Part shown: positions 10,573-21,209 of the stretch, piece after piece
Numbering within the stretch: the first letter of the stretch is position 1
Layout of the letters: the number at the start of each line of letters is the position of its first letter
Assembly (NCBI GenBank): GCA_024803745.1
Contig: JANJXV010000004.1
Span: forward strand, 50,663,858 to 50,727,857
Direction: 5' to 3'
Source of the DNA: Megascapheus bottae
Lineage: Eukaryota > Chordata > Mammalia > Rodentia > Geomyidae
DNA: 64,000 nucleotides
Translations under genes and position numbers: made by a program
The notes under the pieces: model-generated
Databases searched by the model: none
What the model saw: the letters and a program-made list of their open reading frames with translations, nothing else
What the model was told of the DNA's origin: nothing

Positions 10573-11556
10573 TAACCAAAAAACAAAAAACAAACCAAAA
10601 AAAAAGAGATACTAGGGTTGATAACCAGGAGTTTAAAAAGAAGGAGACTGTAATAATATGGATATCATTTTTATTCAGACTGTATCCAGAGCTGTCCCTG
10701 TGTTTCTAGGAATGACCACAGTGACAGAAGGAATTCGGGAAAAGAGAGGAGAAAAAAAAAAAGGAATGAATCATAACATTAGAAAAAAGGTGTAGGAAAA
10801 AGGGTATTCTTCTTTTGGAGGGGGGCAGGATAGGAAACTTGTGTCTCCAGTAAATTCTGGATCCAAACACTTCACAAAATGTTTTTCTCTTGTGATTTGG
10901 CTTTGCAGTTTTTTGGATCAGATTGCTTGATTGGTAAAACAAAGCTGAAAGATCCTTGGGCGGCTTTGTTTACCAGGTCTGTGGCTGGCACAGGGGTCTG
11001 ACTTCAGCAGCTCTGGGGCCGGATTTCCAGCTAAGGGATCTCTGGGAAATCCTTTACTAGTTAGAAAAAATGGTGTTTCCAGCATCATCTCTCAGGTTCC
11101 AATTGCTTTGGCCGGGTCTTTGCCAGCAGTCAAGATGGTGCTGCTCTCAGCTTGTGGGGGAGGGGCTCCCTCCCAATGCCTTTCTGTGAGCAGAAGTGGA
11201 ATCTTCATCTCAGAGGTACTCATAAATTGCTGGATTCTCGGGTTCAGTGAAGCTGGCAGGTCCGTGCACAGCTGTGTGTCGGCCCTGGGCTCGCACAGGC
11301 TCTGTGTGGCTCTGTCTGCAGCTGGCAAGTCTGCGCCTCCTTGAAGAGCTGTCTGCTCTGCGGCTGGAGGGCCTCCAAGCTGTCTTCTTGCGCCAGTGTT
11401 CTGCCTTTTTCCTCTCTGACTGAGATCTCTGTGGTGCTAAAGCTTACTTAGGATCAGTTTCTGGTAAAGAACTGTCCCCTACACTGCCAGAACATGAATC
11501 TTGGTGGGAGCTCAGTACATCTCACACTGAACTGCCACCATCTTCTGCGGATCCTC
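9899..11556 (-). promoter_or_regulatory. L1 5' UTR / internal promoter region
   Basis: Lies upstream of ORF1 in element order. The distal 600 bases (about 10950-11556) are the most GC-rich part of the first 20 kb, with scattered CpG, as expected for an L1 promoter. The proximal part (9900-10700) is A-rich on the plus strand. The internal RNA polymerase II promoter role is known for the family; nothing here shows it is active. A 78-codon open frame runs on the opposite strand at 11108-11344. Confidence 0.6.
10526..10571. repeat. (CA)n microsatellite
   Basis: CA array with one early CT interruption, inside the region read as L1 5' UTR. Confidence 0.95.
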
Positions 11557-11559
11557 TCT

Positions 11560-12734
11560 ACTCTATTTTTATTCTAAAATAAATCCTTACCTTGAAAAAC
11601 TTGCCTAGAAAGATTAGCTTTAGTCCTTATAATTCCATTTTATACTTGATCCTCTCTCTCCTTATCATTTTGCCACTAAAAATAAGTTACCACTTTCTTC
11701 ATTCAACTGAAACCAATACAATATTGTGTTCTTAGTAAAAATAAAGCATGTAGGTGTTATATATTTTTCATATTGTCATTGAGAAGAATGTAGCCACACT
11801 TTCTCTTCTAAACTTGGTGTCTCCTATCCAGCTGTGATAAACACTTCTGTTATTCTCCATATAAAGGCTTCTGTGGCTGTTCTGTATCCTGCCTGCTCAT
11901 TACACTCAGGCAATGATGTTATAGTGAGATTTCTTTTTGAAACCTAATTTCCATTTTAGTTATTTATTGCTGGAAGAAAGATACTTCCGTCTTAGTGACT
12001 TCTAACACCCATTCTTTTTTTCTTCTGTGCTTACAAATTGGTGAAAGACATTTGGTTTCCAGGGATTGCTGTGATGGTCTATGGTTATCTTATGCCACCA
12101 TGTTAGGAGCTACATTCTTGCAGTGTCTCTTCTTTTCCTCTTGACTGATATCCCACTGCTTCTTGGACTTTTTCTCTTTCTCTATGTGATATCTCTTTTT
12201 TTTTTCAGAGCATTTTATAACACCATGTTCTAGTATCACTACTTATTTTATGGCATTTGACTTCCAAGGAAAAGGAAGCAGAAGTTCCCAGGCAAGGTAA
12301 AGACAATACTTGAAATTGGCATTGTATTCTCAGTCATACTGTTGCCATCAATGGAGTTGAAAGGTTCACCGTAGCCAATGAAGTATTAGGATATTGATGG
12401 GAAAATTCCATGATGATACAGAGGAACAGATGGGGCCTGGGAAGTAGAATTCCAAGCAACTTTGAAAAGTAAAGCCAGCCACTTCTTCTCTGTCCCTGCC
12501 AACATTTCTTACTCAATGTATCTCAAACTACACCTATTCATCCTATTCAGTGTTGTACCCACAAACTGCTATCTTATGCCAAGTAGCACAAAATTAAGTT
12601 TTAAGTGTCAATTTGACACTTTATTATGCATACAGACTTATTTTATAAGTATAGATGTATAATGTATGCTGAATGCTCTATCAAAAATTTGATCATCTGT
12701 AATGATTTTTTAAAATATGACAAAAAATGTAAAG
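11560..12734. other. Unique sequence, no gene seen
   Basis: No coding frame, tRNA or clear repeat. The stretch 11950-12130 could be an old, unnameable repeat. Confidence 0.4.
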
Positions 12735-13938
12735 CAAAAGGATTTTTTTCAATTTAATTTTGTTGTTAAAATTATGTACGAGGAGTTACAGTTGCATACA
12801 TAAGGTAAGGAGAACACCCCTGTTTTTCTTTCGCTTTCTGTCTCCCCAACTCCCTCTCCTCCCCCATGTTGTGAAGTTCATTTCCACATAGTGTTTTATG
12901 AATATCACTGTGGAGTTGGTTCACTCCTTGTCCTAACCAGTTTGTTGTTTCTCTTCCCTTTCCCAAATCAGATGAATGCATATACAAGACACAGGGTACA
13001 AAAATCAAATGCAGTGACGACAGGAAATAAACCAAAGGGGGAAAAGAATAAAATAACGTCACACAGTGCAATGAAAGCAGTAACAACAACAACAACAACA
13101 AAAATCCTTTTGTTTCCATATCTTGAAGTTCATTTCAATTAGCATTATCTTTTATGGGCATATGGACATAGTTATATAGATATTATGAGCCTCTACTAGG
13201 ATTATCCTAGACATATATTAATTATTACAAATGAGGGAAACCATGAAACCAATGTTTTCAATCCCAAATGAATCAAAGACCTTGAGTTAAAAGCAGTTAT
13301 CCTGAAAACCTTACAGGAAGGAATAGGAGACACAATAGGGCTCCTTGGCACAGGCCATAAATTTCTTAATAAAGACCCAGAAACACAACAATTCAGAGAA
13401 AAGTTGGATAAATAGGACTGCATTAAACTGCATAGCTTCTTCATGACAAAGGACATAGCTAGCAAGATAAATAGAAAGCCCATATACTGGGAGCAAATCC
13501 TCACTATCCATAAGACAAGGGCCTCATAAAATATATTTAAATCTCAAATATTAACTCCACGCCCTCAAAAAAAATCCCTCAATGAAACAACCATCTCATT
13601 AACGAATGGGCTAAAGAGTTAAAGAGAGATTTCTATAAAGAGGAAATTAGAAGGGCCATTAGACACATCTCTGGCCACAAAAGAAATGGAAATCAAAGCC
13701 ACATTGAGATTCCACCATATTCCAATTAGAATGCTCATTACCAAGAAATCTAATAACAGATGTTGGATGGGGTGTGGCCAAAAGCGAGCCACCATCATGT
13801 TGGTGGGAGTGTAAACTTGTTCAACCACTCTGGAAAGCAGCATGGAGGTTCCTCAAAAGGCAAATCACAGAGCTCCCCTATGACCTAGCAATCCCACTCC
13901 TGGGCATTTACCCATGACAACAAATAAGGTCATGGTAA

Positions 13939-14027
13939 AAGAGGGGCTGTGGCTCAAGGGTAAGGTGAAAGCCTTGAGCTGAAATGCTCAGGGACAGTGC
14001 CCAGGCCCAGAGTTCAAGCCCCACGAA
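13939..14027 (+). mobile_element. Right half of composite SINE
   Basis: 'ggggctgtggctcaagggta' through 'cccagagttcaagcccc': only the tRNA-like right half, inserted in the inverted part of the surrounding L1. An AAC-repeat tail follows. Confidence 0.8.
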
Positions 14028-14028
14028 T

Positions 14029-14062
<34 letters not shown>
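14028..14062. repeat. (AAC)n tail
   Basis: About 11 AAC units directly after the SINE half; the tail became a microsatellite. Confidence 0.95.
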
Positions 14063-14063
<1 letters not shown>

Positions 14064-14329
14064 AACAAAGCCAAAGTAAAGCTGCCAGCACAACCATGTA
14101 CAATGCAGCATTATTTACCGTAGCTAAGATATGGTAAATAACATGGTAAATGTCCCTCAGTAGATTAATGGATTAAGAAAATATAGTATATACACACACT
14201 GGAATTCTACGCTGCCATCAGAAAGAATAACATTACCCCATTTGTAAGGAAATGTAAAGATTTGGAAACAATCATATCAAGTGAAGTAAGCCAGACAGAA
14301 AGATTTTACTACCAGTTTTTTTCTGCCAG

Positions 14330-15330
14330 AGTAGGTCATTTCCCTTTTAGCAATTGTGAGTTCACAAAATAGACTGAGTACAATGGAGAGTGAAGATTTT
14401 TATTGTTGGCCAAGAATAGTGGAAGCTACTTAAATGAATTAGTTACAATTCTCTCCTTGATCTCAAATGTATGTGATAATATCTTAAAAGGTAAAACAAT
14501 ATATAAAGGTAGAATGTTAAGTTTTGGATACAATACACCTATAGGCCTTTACTCTTAATGAAATTTTAACATCAAGAAGATTATTAAGTAATGTGAGATA
14601 CACACAGTCTTCAACATACTCCACACATTTTGCTTTAACAACATTAACATTTTTCTCACAACTTGGGATTTTATGCAAAATTTCTGTAGACTTTCTATGC
14701 TCAATTTATTGGACACTGCAAAAACGATCAGTTGTCCATATGCGTGCTTCAATATCTGGACTATTCATTCAGTTGCATTAATCCATTGATCAGTTTGTTT
14801 AATTTTGTACCAAGACAAAATATTATCTGGACTGTGGAAGATTCATACTAAACTTAATACCAGATAGTTTTAATATTTCAAGTATATAATTTTAAAAAAT
14901 GTTTTGGATTTGTATTTCCATATGACTTACAGTGTCAATTATTTGTCAGTTTCTATCTCATACATAGTAATACTGCATAAAAATTGTAGATATGTATATA
15001 TAATATATATACGAACCCTCGAAATATATTACCCTATATATGCACATTCCACATATATATACATGTATGTATACATATATGTAGAACAGTAGTACCATAC
15101 ACTAGTGCATTTTACTAGCTCCTCTCAATTTTGACACTAATGTTTTCATGTGCTTTATTTTAAACATCTTGGAATTTCCACATGCCATCAGTATTATTTT
15201 TGTTTAGACTTGCAATTGTTTTTTTTAGTTTATTTAAGTAACAATAAAAGTCTCATATGTTTACGCTTACAGTCATTTTCAAGCGCTCTTTATTTCTTTG
15301 TAGAAGCATATGTCTGTCTGGTGTCATTTT
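14330..15330. other. AT-rich sequence with TA low complexity
   Basis: No gene seen. 14990-15085 is TA/TATG-like low complexity. Confidence 0.45.
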
Positions 15331-15334
15331 CCTC

Positions 15335-16480
15335 TGTCTGAAGAATTTCCTTTAACATGTTTTTGGATACTAGGTCTACTAGTGATGCACTCTGTTAACT
15401 TTTTATAACAAAACATGCCTTTTATCTGCCCTCATTTTTGCAATATGATTTTATTGACTATTTTGTTGCAGGTTTGCAGGATTTTTTTCTCTTATTACTT
15501 TCCCCTCTTTTTCCTCTCACTAGCATTGTTGGAGTTAACTTTGCAGACTTTTCCCTCAGATTTTCCTTATATCATTGGATGATAGTAAATTGATGATAGT
15601 TGTGTAGCTTAGGAGTGATTTTGCATGTGTGTAACAGAGAGACAGATAATGAAAGAGACAGAAAAAGAATAAATCCATTGTAGGATAGTATTTCCTTTCA
15701 GTTTTAGGAAATTGGGGTCACTATTTTTCCAACTAATTTTTTTTTGTCTTCATGTTCTTCCTTTAGGTATATATAAGTTAGCAGACAACAGATCTTGACC
15801 ATAGTTTTCATTTTCAAAATAGCAAATTTTCTTTTTTCAATCTGCTTCATTTTGGATGTGTAACATGGCATTAATGCTATCCACTGTACTTTTATCTTAG
15901 AAACTGTAGTTTTCATATCTAGAATTTTTATAAGTCTTTTATATCTCCACTTAACTTTTTGAACATATGGACAACAGTTGTAATAGCTGCTTTAATATCC
16001 TTGTCTGCTAATTCTAACATCTGTTTCAGTTCTGGGTTGTTTTTAATTGATTAATTTTTCTCTTCGTTACACATCCTATATTTCAGTTTCTTGGCACTCC
16101 CAATAGTTTCTGATTGAAAGCCAAGCATTGTGAACTTTACTTTTTGAGGTTATGGATATTTTTGTATTCCTATAAATATAGTTGAATTTTGTTCTGGAAC
16201 ACATGCAAGTTCTATGGAAACAGTCTACTTTTTTCAGATTGTGATTTTAAGTTTTATGAGAAGGGTCTAGATCTGTATTTATCCTAGATATAAATCCTAC
16301 ATTATTGTAAAAAAATTACAAAATGTTTTATGTCCTATTGCCAAATGTACTATGATTTAGAAGATCTAGTTTGGTGGCTGAGAAGGTACCTTGTTTATCT
16401 CCATGAATGACTTTCAGAGATTATTCTTTCTCATCTGTTTAGGTGAATTTTCCCCTATGTCCAGATGTGGTAATCCATAC
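15335..16480 (-). mobile_element. Ancient HAL1/L1M-like LINE
   Basis: In antisense the stretch holds landmarks I associate with old eutherian HAL1/L1M copies: 'aatttcctttaacatg', 'tctgctaattctaacatctg', 'gattgaaagccaagcattgt' and 'ttttgtattcctataaat'. It is highly diverged, with no open frame. The family name is from memory and could be wrong within the old L1 group. Confidence 0.5.
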
Positions 16481-16844
16481 TTGAATCAAGAATAGGTCTG
16501 TTTAGCATCAACATTTTCTGTCCACAATGTTTTGTCTCGTACTTTGTTCTATGAACTATAATCTCCCTTGTCTTGAAACATTGTCTCTTCTACTCAGAGA
16601 TCTCACCATTCTGTGTCTCTTTCCTGAAGCACAATCTATAAACTTGCTCAAGCAAAAAGGAAAGAACAGAATAGGGTATAATGTTTTTTCTTCATCTCCC
16701 AAGGACCATCTTTATTTTTTTTTTCTTGTCATAGTCACTGTCATGAACTCTACTATGTTTTGACATCTTTTAATTTTTTTTTGTTAGAGACAATTTTCTT
16801 CCTTTTGGCAAATTGCATTTTGGGCTAGAAATTTGAATACATTT

Positions 16845-17040
16845 TTTGTAAAATTTATTTTATTGTCAAGCTGAATGTATAGAGGGGTTATAGTTACATT
16901 CCTAAGGTAGTGAGTACATTACTTCTTGAACATTGCTCTTTCCAGGTTGTTCTCCCACTTTCGCTTCCTACTCCCTCCCAAATTGTAAAGTTCATTTCGA
17001 ACATATTATCTTGTGAATGTTGCTATGACATTGGTTAACC
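16845..17040 (-). mobile_element. L1 3' end, 5'-truncated
   Basis: Antisense 3' terminus: 'aatttattttattgtcaagc', 'tagaggggttatagttacat', 'acattacttcttgaacattg'. It runs the same way as 41870-42020 but is older. Confidence 0.75.
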
Positions 17041-17277
17041 ATTTGACCTTTGTCTCATCATCTTATTTTTTTCAACTTTCAATTTATCTTTTATAAGCTA
17101 CAAAACAATACCAATTTCTAATCAATTTAACCAAGAGCCATTTTAGATTGGTATAAGATGTATAACAAGCAGATATACTGCTTGAGAGTATCTAATGTTT
17201 AAAGGCAAATTTAAAACATTTACTAGAAAGACAAGTGATATGCCAGATAATATTTGCATTCTATTTTTACTATCTGT

Positions 17278-17512
17278 GCCCCCCTTGTCCTGGGGCTTGA
17301 ACTTATGGGCCAGGCGTTTTGTCTAAACTTTAATGCTCAAGTCTAGTGTTCTACCACTTCAGTCACAGTTCCACCTCTAGCTTATTTACTAGCTGATTAG
17401 AGATAACAGTCTCATGGACTTTATTATCCAGGATGGATTTTAGCTACCATCTTTAGATCTCAGCCTCCTTAATAGATAGGATTTCAGGTGTGAGCCGCCA
17501 TGCCTGATTCCA
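17278..17512 (-). mobile_element. Composite B1/ID-type SINE
   Basis: Complete but diverged antisense copy: 'gtcctggggcttgaac', 'gttctaccacttcagtcaca', 'agataacagtctcatggact', 'tctcagcctccttaatagat' and 'caggtgtgagccgccatgcc' in order. Confidence 0.85.
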
Positions 17513-17519
17513 TTTTGTA

Positions 17520-18520
17520 AAATTTATTCTCTACATTTACTTTCTTTTAATCCATATATTTATATAATTGTTGAAATTTTTCCTTCTTCTCAGTGTCTCA
17601 GCACTCAATATCCTCTACATAATCATATACAGTCCCATCTGAATAGAAGCTGCTTTTACTCTTCTCACTTTATCTCCCTGCTCCATGCTTTGATATATCT
17701 GCCTTTCTATGTGAATAAGGGCAGATTTTCCAATGTGCCTACAACTTTTTCCTCTTACTGTCTCACAGATATGGATTAGGTAGTACTGTCTTAAACAAAG
17801 GTAAAAGTGGGAACTTCCTGTACAAAACTACATGTATTTTTAGGTGATTATATAAGGAAAGATTATTAGAAACTTACTACTCTAATTTTTATAATAATTT
17901 TAAAATATCTTCAACCTAGAACAGATAACAAGCTTATTTAATTACTCTGATAATTAAACACATGGAATACATGTCTGGTTCAGATACCCCAATTTCTTAC
18001 CCTTCCTCAAGGGTTACAAATATATAAAGCATTTTGGAATGGATGAATTCTATTTTTTCTATGTGATTTGAAAGGGATTTTTTAGGGGACTGGAAGTATG
18101 GCATGACAGGATGTATTTCTGTGCTGGATGGCAGGGATAGTGTTGACTTGAAGAGTCCTCACTTGGGAAAGGTATGCATGTGTTTTGAGTCACCCTTGCC
18201 ACCTAACTCAAAGTTTAATAAAGAGTCTGGCTGGAAAATTGAACATTGTTCTCTCCTGACAGTCAAATAAATATCTTTGGCCTGGTCTCTGTCTCTGATG
18301 TAAGGTATAGATAAAAGCCTATTTAGAATATCCAGTCACACTTAGGGATCAGTCTGAGAAGCCTTTGCTGAGAGGAACACCGGAGAAAGCAAATAAGCTT
18401 GACTTTATGAAACCTGCCCCCAAGGATTTCTATTTTGTGGTAATAGATCACTTCTTTATTACAAACAATAAAACAAAAAAAGAATATTCAAACTAAAAAT
18501 AGTAAAAAAAAAAAGTTGGG
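17520..18520. other. No clear gene; possible LTR-like piece near 18060-18370
   Basis: Mostly AT-rich. Around 18216-18280 there is 'aataaagagtctggctgg' and then 'ggcctggtctctgtctctg', an order seen in the R-U5 part of some rodent LTRs. No matching second LTR, primer-binding site or terminal TG/CA pair was found, so I do not call it. Confidence 0.25.
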
Positions 18521-18534
18521 AGAATGAATTCAAA

Positions 18535-18762
18535 GCCTAGAGCAGGTGGCACATATTTGTAAACTTACTACTTAGAGGCTGAGATCTGAGATTGTGGTTG
18601 GAAGCCAGCACTCTCAGAAAAGTCTGTGAGACTCTTAATTCCAATTAAAAACCGAAATAAATGAAACTAAAGCTGGGGGACAAGTGATAGAATGATAGTA
18701 CCATAGCTCAGAAGAGTACCCAAACCTTGAATTTAAGCCCCAGGACCTGCATAAGAAAAAAA
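18535..18762 (+). mobile_element. Composite B1/ID-type SINE, diverged
   Basis: Plus-strand copy: 'ggtggcacatatttgtaaac', 'agaggctgagatctgaga', 'tctgtgagactcttaattcc', then 'ttgaatttaagccccaggac'. An A-rich tail follows. Confidence 0.75.
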
Positions 18763-18769
18763 TCTTTAT

Positions 18770-19645
18770 CTATATCAATTCAGACAACAGGAGGAAAAAC
18801 ATCATGAGTGTAAGTATTCTAAATTCACACCATTATGCAGAAACTAATTACATATCAGAATAGTGCAAAAATTCAATTATCCAGAAATTATGTTTGGGGT
18901 GTACAATAAGCCCAATAATATTTGAAATGTGTATTCATGTAGTAGGATATGAAAGGGATGAAAATTTTTATTTGAAGTACAATTCGGAAAAGCTGTGTTA
19001 AGAGCTTTTTTTTTTAGGGAAATGAGAAACTGCTAGATGGCTGAGATGAAGAATTCCTTGTTAATATTCAAAAGATAAAGGCAACATTGGGATTCAGAAA
19101 TGCTACTCCATGAGGAGCAATCTTGGAGAAATTTAGAGAGTATATTTACTTCTGCACAATTACAACTTTGCTTCACCTTCCTTTTAGTTATTAGGCAAGT
19201 CAGAAAATTTCTTTGGGCAAAGACCATCTTGATCTCCCCAAGGCAATATACATTCCATGTCACTTTGAGGATGGATTACAGGGAATATATGTGCTATAGA
19301 TACTCCCTAAGAAACCAATGTCATGGACTGATAATCAAGTGAAAGGTATTTAATGTGTCCAGATGATATATACATGTCTTCTAATCTAACATAGATGGGA
19401 TGGACTTCAAAAGAATGTCTAAGAGTAAAATTTAGGCATAGGTATGGAGATAAAAAGATCATATAGCTCATAGAGTTTATGTACTTGCTACATAAAAGGG
19501 AGTCAGTATTACCTTGGTGCTTCACTTCTCAGATTAAGATATGCTATTTAATTTTAATCTTCTTCCTAACAATATATTTAAATATCAGTTGCTTTGAGTA
19601 AGCATGTACATACTACAATTCAAATTTGGATGGTATATTACTTTT
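18770..19645. other. Unique sequence, no gene seen
   Basis: Short open frames on both strands (for example 19033-19263 minus and 19100-19342 plus) overlap each other and show no domain. Confidence 0.4.
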
Positions 19646-19659
19646 AGAAAGTGATTTAA

Positions 19660-19857
19660 GGGCTGGGAGTTAGGCCTAGTGGTAGAGTGCTTGCCTAGCA
19701 TGCACAAAGACCAGGGTTTGATTTCCCTGTACCACATATGTAGCAAAAAGCCAGAAGTGGTGCTGTGGCTCAAGTGGTAGAGCCCTAGCCTTGAGAAAAT
19801 CCAAGGACAGTGCTCAGGCCCTGAGCCCAGGCCCAGGACTGGCTAAATAAATAAATA
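19660..19857 (+). mobile_element. ID-like dimeric SINE, intact ends
   Basis: Full-length plus-strand dimer: head 'gggctgggagttaggcctag', mid-linker 'taccacatatgtagcaaaaa', right half 'ggtgctgtggctcaagtggt', then an AAAT-type tail. A perfect 12-base duplication 'aaagtgatttaa' flanks it (19648-19659 and 19858-19869), so both boundaries are exact. Low divergence implies a recent insertion. Confidence 0.93.
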
Positions 19858-20019
19858 AAAGTGATTTAACTGTCACGCTATATGATCTAAATATTTAAAA
19901 GTTGTACATATGTACTGACTTTAAAGACCAGGGAGCAACATTTAATAAGAAATATTTATGTTTACAGCTGACAGTCCACAATACATAAACAATGAGTTTT
20001 TAAATAGCTGTACTTTTAC

Positions 20020-20600
20020 ATCCATTAAAATTTCAAAAAATACTAAACTATGTTTCCAAATCATCTAAATTTATAGTTTATTGTAAATGCTGAAAAAGAC
20101 ATATGCACAAAGATATTCTTTTATGCATTACTTGAAATAGGAAGAAATGAAAAATAATTGTGAATTTTAGGAGAGTGGCTCTATCAATTACAGTATATTT
20201 CTCACACTTTTTCCAACTGGAAAAAATAAAGAAATGATCATGGACACAATTGCTGTATGACTCGGAGATATCTTACATGACAATTAAGAAAAGAATGACT
20301 TTAAACAACACAATACCCTTTCAACAAAAGCAATAAGGATGAAGAACATATAAATGCAGGTACATGGAGGATAGAAAATGGAACTTAATCTTTCCATGGT
20401 GGTCATTTAATGATGAAGAAGTGAATAGGACATATGTAATTTGCTCTGGTTACTTCCAAATAGTAATCAAATCTGCAAAAAATTATATGCGTATCTCTAT
20501 AGCATAAGTGGCAAGTAGCACAAATAACATTTATATAATTTACAGGCACACAAATTTTAAAATGCTAGATAAATATTCTTCTCAAGTAAGTCTTGCAGGA
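20020..20600 (+). mobile_element. Ancient L1 fragment (ORF2 end/3' UTR)
   Basis: 'tgaaataggaagaaatgaaa', 'aaaaataaagaaatgatcat' and 'gagatatcttacatgac' follow the order seen at the end of old L1 ORF2 and its 3' UTR. It is very diverged, and the limits are approximate. Confidence 0.4.
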
Positions 20601-20876
20601 CATATAGCTACAATAACACTCAATTACTCAAATCCAAATGGAATTATTTGTTTAAAATGAATAATGAAATAGCATTCTCATATTTTTTCAAATTTAACTT
20701 TGCCTACAGGAACAATTTTATTATTTGAAATTAGTTTTTTCTTTAAACAATATGAGCAGATACACCATATTTTCCAGATTTACCGGATTTACCATAATTT
20801 CTCTTTTTGTTACATTTCACAAGAAAAGGTATAAACCAATAATATAATGAAAGAAGTTTTCCTACATTTTGTTTTA

Positions 20877-21192
20877 ATTAATTTATTTTTTTAAAGAATT
20901 TATTAACATTGATTTTTACATCTTATTTCAAATGACATATTTAACAAATAGTATCCTTAATAAGTGGCTATTAGATCCAAACAGCACAAGAGTGAGGACT
21001 CATTATTCAAGAACCCAATGCTATGGACATGGTATTGGAATATAAACACAACTACATAGACATAAAAATTTGTGAATCTATAGACATAATGTTTTAATAC
21101 ATAGATTAATATGTATCTATGACATACAACCCCTCAGCCTAATTTCAATTATGTTCTAAAATGTAAGTGCCAGTGATTATATATCAAGATTC
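20877..21192 (-). mobile_element. 5'-inverted short L1 with perfect TSD
   Basis: Left part (about 20877-20957): antisense L1 3' end, 'taaagaatttattaacattg' through 'aaatgacatatttaaca'. Right part (about 20958-21192): the adjoining upstream L1 stretch in sense, including 'cactggcact'-region sequence in reverse, 'gttctaaaatgtaagtgcca'. The same L1 stretch in a single orientation is at 29325-29640. A perfect 16-base duplication 'cctacattttgtttta' flanks it (20861-20876 and 21193-21208), proving one insertion event. Confidence 0.85.
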
Positions 21193-21209
21193 CCTACATT
21201 TTGTTTTAT

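Larger units (their letters stand above)
7920..11556 (-). mobile_element. L1 with 5' UTR and ORF1, lost 3' part
   Basis: Minus-strand LINE-1 of about 3.6 kb. In element order: a 5' UTR (about 11556-9899) starting near 'gaagatggtggcagttca', ORF1 (9898-8681), a 15-base gap, and the first quarter of ORF2 (8665 to about 7920). Sequence is lost after the endonuclease domain, so no reverse transcriptase, 3' UTR or tail remains. Normal retrotransposition removes L1 5' ends; losing the 3' end with the 5' end kept points to a later deletion or recombination. A CA array and A-rich DNA inside the 5' UTR may be later additions. No target-site duplication can be assigned. Confidence 0.85.
12747..14295 (-). 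mobile_element. 5'-inverted L1 (two opposed segments)
   Basis: Left segment, 12747 to about 13252: L1 3' UTR in antisense, from the degenerate T-rich end through 'gagttacagttgcataca' to 'acaaatgagggaaacca'. Right segment, 13253-14295: sense ORF2 C-terminus, including a frame reading WWECKLVQPLWKAAWRFLK (about 13802-13858) and LPYDLAIPLLGIYP, ending at 'gaagtaagccaga'. In other copies these two L1 regions adjoin in one orientation, so the 5' part is inverted here, the mark of twin priming. Imperfect 12-base duplication: 'caaaaggatttt' at 12735 and 'cagaaagatttt' at 14296. A SINE half (13939-14062) is inserted in the right segment. Confidence 0.75.

Noticed and set aside
11092..11344. CpG island or gene promoter
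   Set aside because: The GC-rich patch is explained as L1 5' UTR next to ORF1 in the right orientation.
18060..18370. Solo LTR suggested by AATAAA and a CT-rich end
   Set aside because: No defined ends, no partner LTR and no primer-binding site; evidence too thin to call.
19660..19857. tRNA gene from A-box/B-box-like motifs in the ID-like dimer
   Set aside because: The motifs belong to SINEs; no cloverleaf with anticodon arm and no tRNA 3' end. The same holds for all other dimers.
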